A stretch of DNA of 64,000 bases from contig CM068323.1 of NCBI GenBank assembly GCA_034766995.1, forward strand, positions 848,536 to 912,535, given 5' to 3'. Source of the DNA: Acanthacorydalis orientalis (taxonomy: Eukaryota > Arthropoda > Insecta > Megaloptera > Corydalidae). Under the pieces are notes generated by a model, which saw only the letters and a program-made list of their open reading frames with translations, ran no database searches and was not told the origin of the DNA. Positions 61,901 to 64,000 of this stretch are shown in pieces. Each line of letters opens with the position of its first letter. The stretch's first letter is position 1. Made by a program: the position numbers and the translations under genes.

Positions 61901-64000
61901 ACATTATCGGGATATTTTGTGATATTATCACTAAAAACACGTTTTTTTCGCTTGAAATTGCGATATTTTTCATATAAACGTGATTTTCAACTACCAGAAT
62001 CGAGATTTGCCGAAAAATTTTGCTACTATTGTATAGAACTAACTTACTTTTATCGAAATAATACGAAATATGTATACATTATCGGGATATTTTGTGATAT
62101 TATCACTAAAAACACGTTTTTTTCGCTTGAAATTGCGATATTTTTCATATAAACGTGATTTTCAACTACCAGAATCGAGATTTGCCGAAAAATTTTGCTA
62201 CTATTGTATAGAACTAACTTACTTTTATCGAAATAATACGAAATATGTATACATTATCGGGATATTTTGTGATATTATCACTAAAAACACGTTTTTTTCG
62301 CTTGAAATTGCGATATTTTTCATATAAACGTGATTTTCAACTACCAGAATCGAGATTTGCCGAAAAATTTTGCTACTATTGTATAGAACTAACTTACTTT
62401 AATCGAAATAATACGAAATATGTATACATTATCGGGATATTTTGTGATATTATCACTAAAAACACGTTTTTTTCGCTTGAAATTGCGATATTTTTCATAT
62501 AAACGTGATTTTCAACTACCAGAATCGAGATTTGCCGAAAAATTTTGCTACTATTGTATAGAACTAACTTACTTTTATCGAAATAATACGAAATATGTAT
62601 ACATTATTGGGAAATTTTTGTGATATTATCACTAAAAACACGTTTTTTTCGCTTGAAATTGCGATATTTTTCATATAAACGTGATTTTCAACTACCAGAA
62701 TCGAGATTTGCCGAAAAATTTTGCTACTATTGTATAGAACTAACTTAGTTTTATCGAAATAATACGAAATATGTATACATTATCGGGATATTTTGTGATA
62801 TTATCACTAAAAACACGTTTTTTTCGCTTGAAATTGCGATATTTTTCATATAAACGTGATTTTCAACTACCAGAATCGAGATTTGCCGAAAAATTTTGCT
62901 ATTATTGTATAGAACTAACTTACTTTAATCGAAATAATACGAAATATGTATACATTATCGGGATATTTTGTGATATTATCACTAAAAACACGTTTTTTTC
63001 GCTTGAAATTGCGATATTTTTCATATAAACGTGATTTTCAACTACCAGAATCGAGATTTGCCGAAAAATTTTGCTACTATTGTATAGAACTAACTTACTG
63101 TAATCGAAATAATACGAAATATGTATACATTATCGGGATATTTTGTGATATTATCCCTAAAACCCGTTTTTTCGCTTGAAATTGCGATATTTTTCATATA
63201 AACGTGATTTTCAACTACCAGAATCGAGATTTGCCGAAAAATTTTGCTACTATTGTATAGAACTAACTTACTTTTATCGAAATAATACGAAATATGTATA
63301 CATTATCGGGATATTTTGTGATATTATCACTAAAAACACGTTTTTTTCGCTTGAAATTGCGATATTTTTCATATAAACGTGATTTTCAACTACCAGAATC
63401 GAGATTTGCCGAAAAATTTTGCTACTATTGTATAGAACTAACGTACTTTTATCGAAATAATACGAAATATGTATACATTATCGGGATATTTTGTGATATT
63501 ATCACTAAAAACACGTTTTTTTCGCTTGAAATTGCGATATTTTTCATATAAACGTGATTTTCAACTACCAGAATCGAGATTTGCCGAAAAATTTTGCTAC
63601 TATTGTATAGAACTAACTTACTTTTATCGAAATAATACGAAATATGTATACATTATCGGGATATTTTGTGATATTATCACTAAAAACACGTTTTTTTCGC
63701 TTGAAATTGCGATATTTTTCATATAAACGTGATTTTCAACTACCAGAATCGAGATTTGCCGAAAAATTTTGCTACTATTGTATAGAACTAACTTACTTTT
63801 ATCGAAATAATACGAAATATGTATACATTATCGGGATATTTTGTGATATTATCACTAAAAACACGTTTTTTTCGCTTGAAATTGCGATATTTTTCATATA
63901 AACGTGATTTTCAACTACCAGAATCGAGATTTGCCGAAAAATTTTGCTACTATTGTATAGAACTAACTTAGTTTTATCGAAATAATACGAAATATGTATA
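31965..64000. repeat. 175-bp satellite DNA array, about 183 monomers
   Basis: Head-to-tail monomers of 175 bp (some 174 or 176, mainly from a T6/T7/T8 run) fill the rest of the window without interruption and run past its end. A reference monomer is 31965-32139. By count it has 25 C and 23 G (27% GC) yet nine CpG sites. It contains a 10-bp palindrome ATGTATACAT (32105-32114) and a dyad TGATATTATCA (32130-32140). Monomers differ at a limited set of positions: CTTTTATCG/CTTTAATCG, CACTAAAA/CAATAAAA, ACACG/ACCCG, CCGAAAA/CCGTAAAA, ATTATCGG/ATTTTCGG/ATTATTTGG, TTGAAATTGCG/TTAAAATAGCG. Variants are mixed at 34-48 kb and sparse at 48-64 kb. Overlapping 66-86 codon frames recur in every monomer because of the repetition and are not genes. 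Confidence 0.97.
41212..47950. repeat. Higher-order repeat zone in the satellite
   Basis: The rare variant TTAAAATAGCG occurs at 41269, 41969, 43370, 45649, 46349 and 47751. The spacing 700 then 1401 is repeated as 700 then 1402, with an offset of 4380-4381 bp (25 monomers). CAATAAAA monomers follow each rare variant except the one at 46349. Units of four monomers (700 bp) are visible, with three- and five-monomer versions between. Confidence 0.8.

Noticed and set aside
32105..63901. Dozens of overlapping 66-86 codon + strand frames with near-identical products
   Set aside because: They repeat every 175 bp because the DNA repeats. 175 is not a multiple of three, so the frame rotates with each monomer, and there is no domain or coding signature.
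31965..64000. CRISPR array
   Set aside because: The units are complete head-to-tail monomers with no unique spacers, and the surroundings are eukaryotic transposons.

Overview
The window is eukaryotic, repeat-dominated DNA with no recognisable single-copy host gene, rRNA or tRNA. The element set is a P-type THAP transposase, Jockey-like and I-like LINEs, Ty3/gypsy, BEL/Pao and copia LTR elements, and a MADF-encoding Harbinger relative. This is typical of an arthropod, most likely an insect. The order cannot be fixed from sequence alone; a hymenopteran is one possibility.

From 1 to about 31964 lies a mosaic of decayed and nested transposable elements. Bases 421-5975 are an AT-rich degenerate repeat carrying a truncated P-element end, a 704-bp TA-flanked MITE and a broken P-type transposase. 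Bases 6000-9300 hold a decayed gypsy gag and its LTR/leader region, which contains a 1094-bp Harbinger-like element. Bases 9385-13488 mix 3' ends of an RNase H-bearing LINE on the + strand with parts of a minus-strand Jockey-like LINE (LINE A). LINE A restarts at 18177-20062, because a gypsy element with two LTRs (about 13497-18176) sits in its endonuclease. LINE A itself lies against a second Jockey-like LINE (LINE B, about 20098-22370). LINE C follows (about 22380-27515), then a BEL/Pao 3' half (27517-29601) interrupted by a copia element (29602 to about 31964).

From 31965 to the end of the window is a tandem satellite of about 183 monomers of 175 bp, AT-rich but CpG-rich, with several layers of higher-order repeat structure. 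The array cuts off the 5' part of the copia element and runs past the window end. TE mosaic beside homogeneous satellite suggests a pericentromeric or other heterochromatic boundary (inference).

The most interesting signals are these. In three diverged Jockey-like LINEs the gag and endonuclease lie in one reading frame, separated only by a TAG codon that is AAG in one copy. A stem-loop with covarying stem bases and a conserved A/T loop recurs at six places, partly in LINE 3' regions. There are two 12-4-12 perfect hairpins. The I-like LINE abuts the same short site in LINE A-type endonuclease sequence twice. A 25-monomer duplication is visible inside the satellite.
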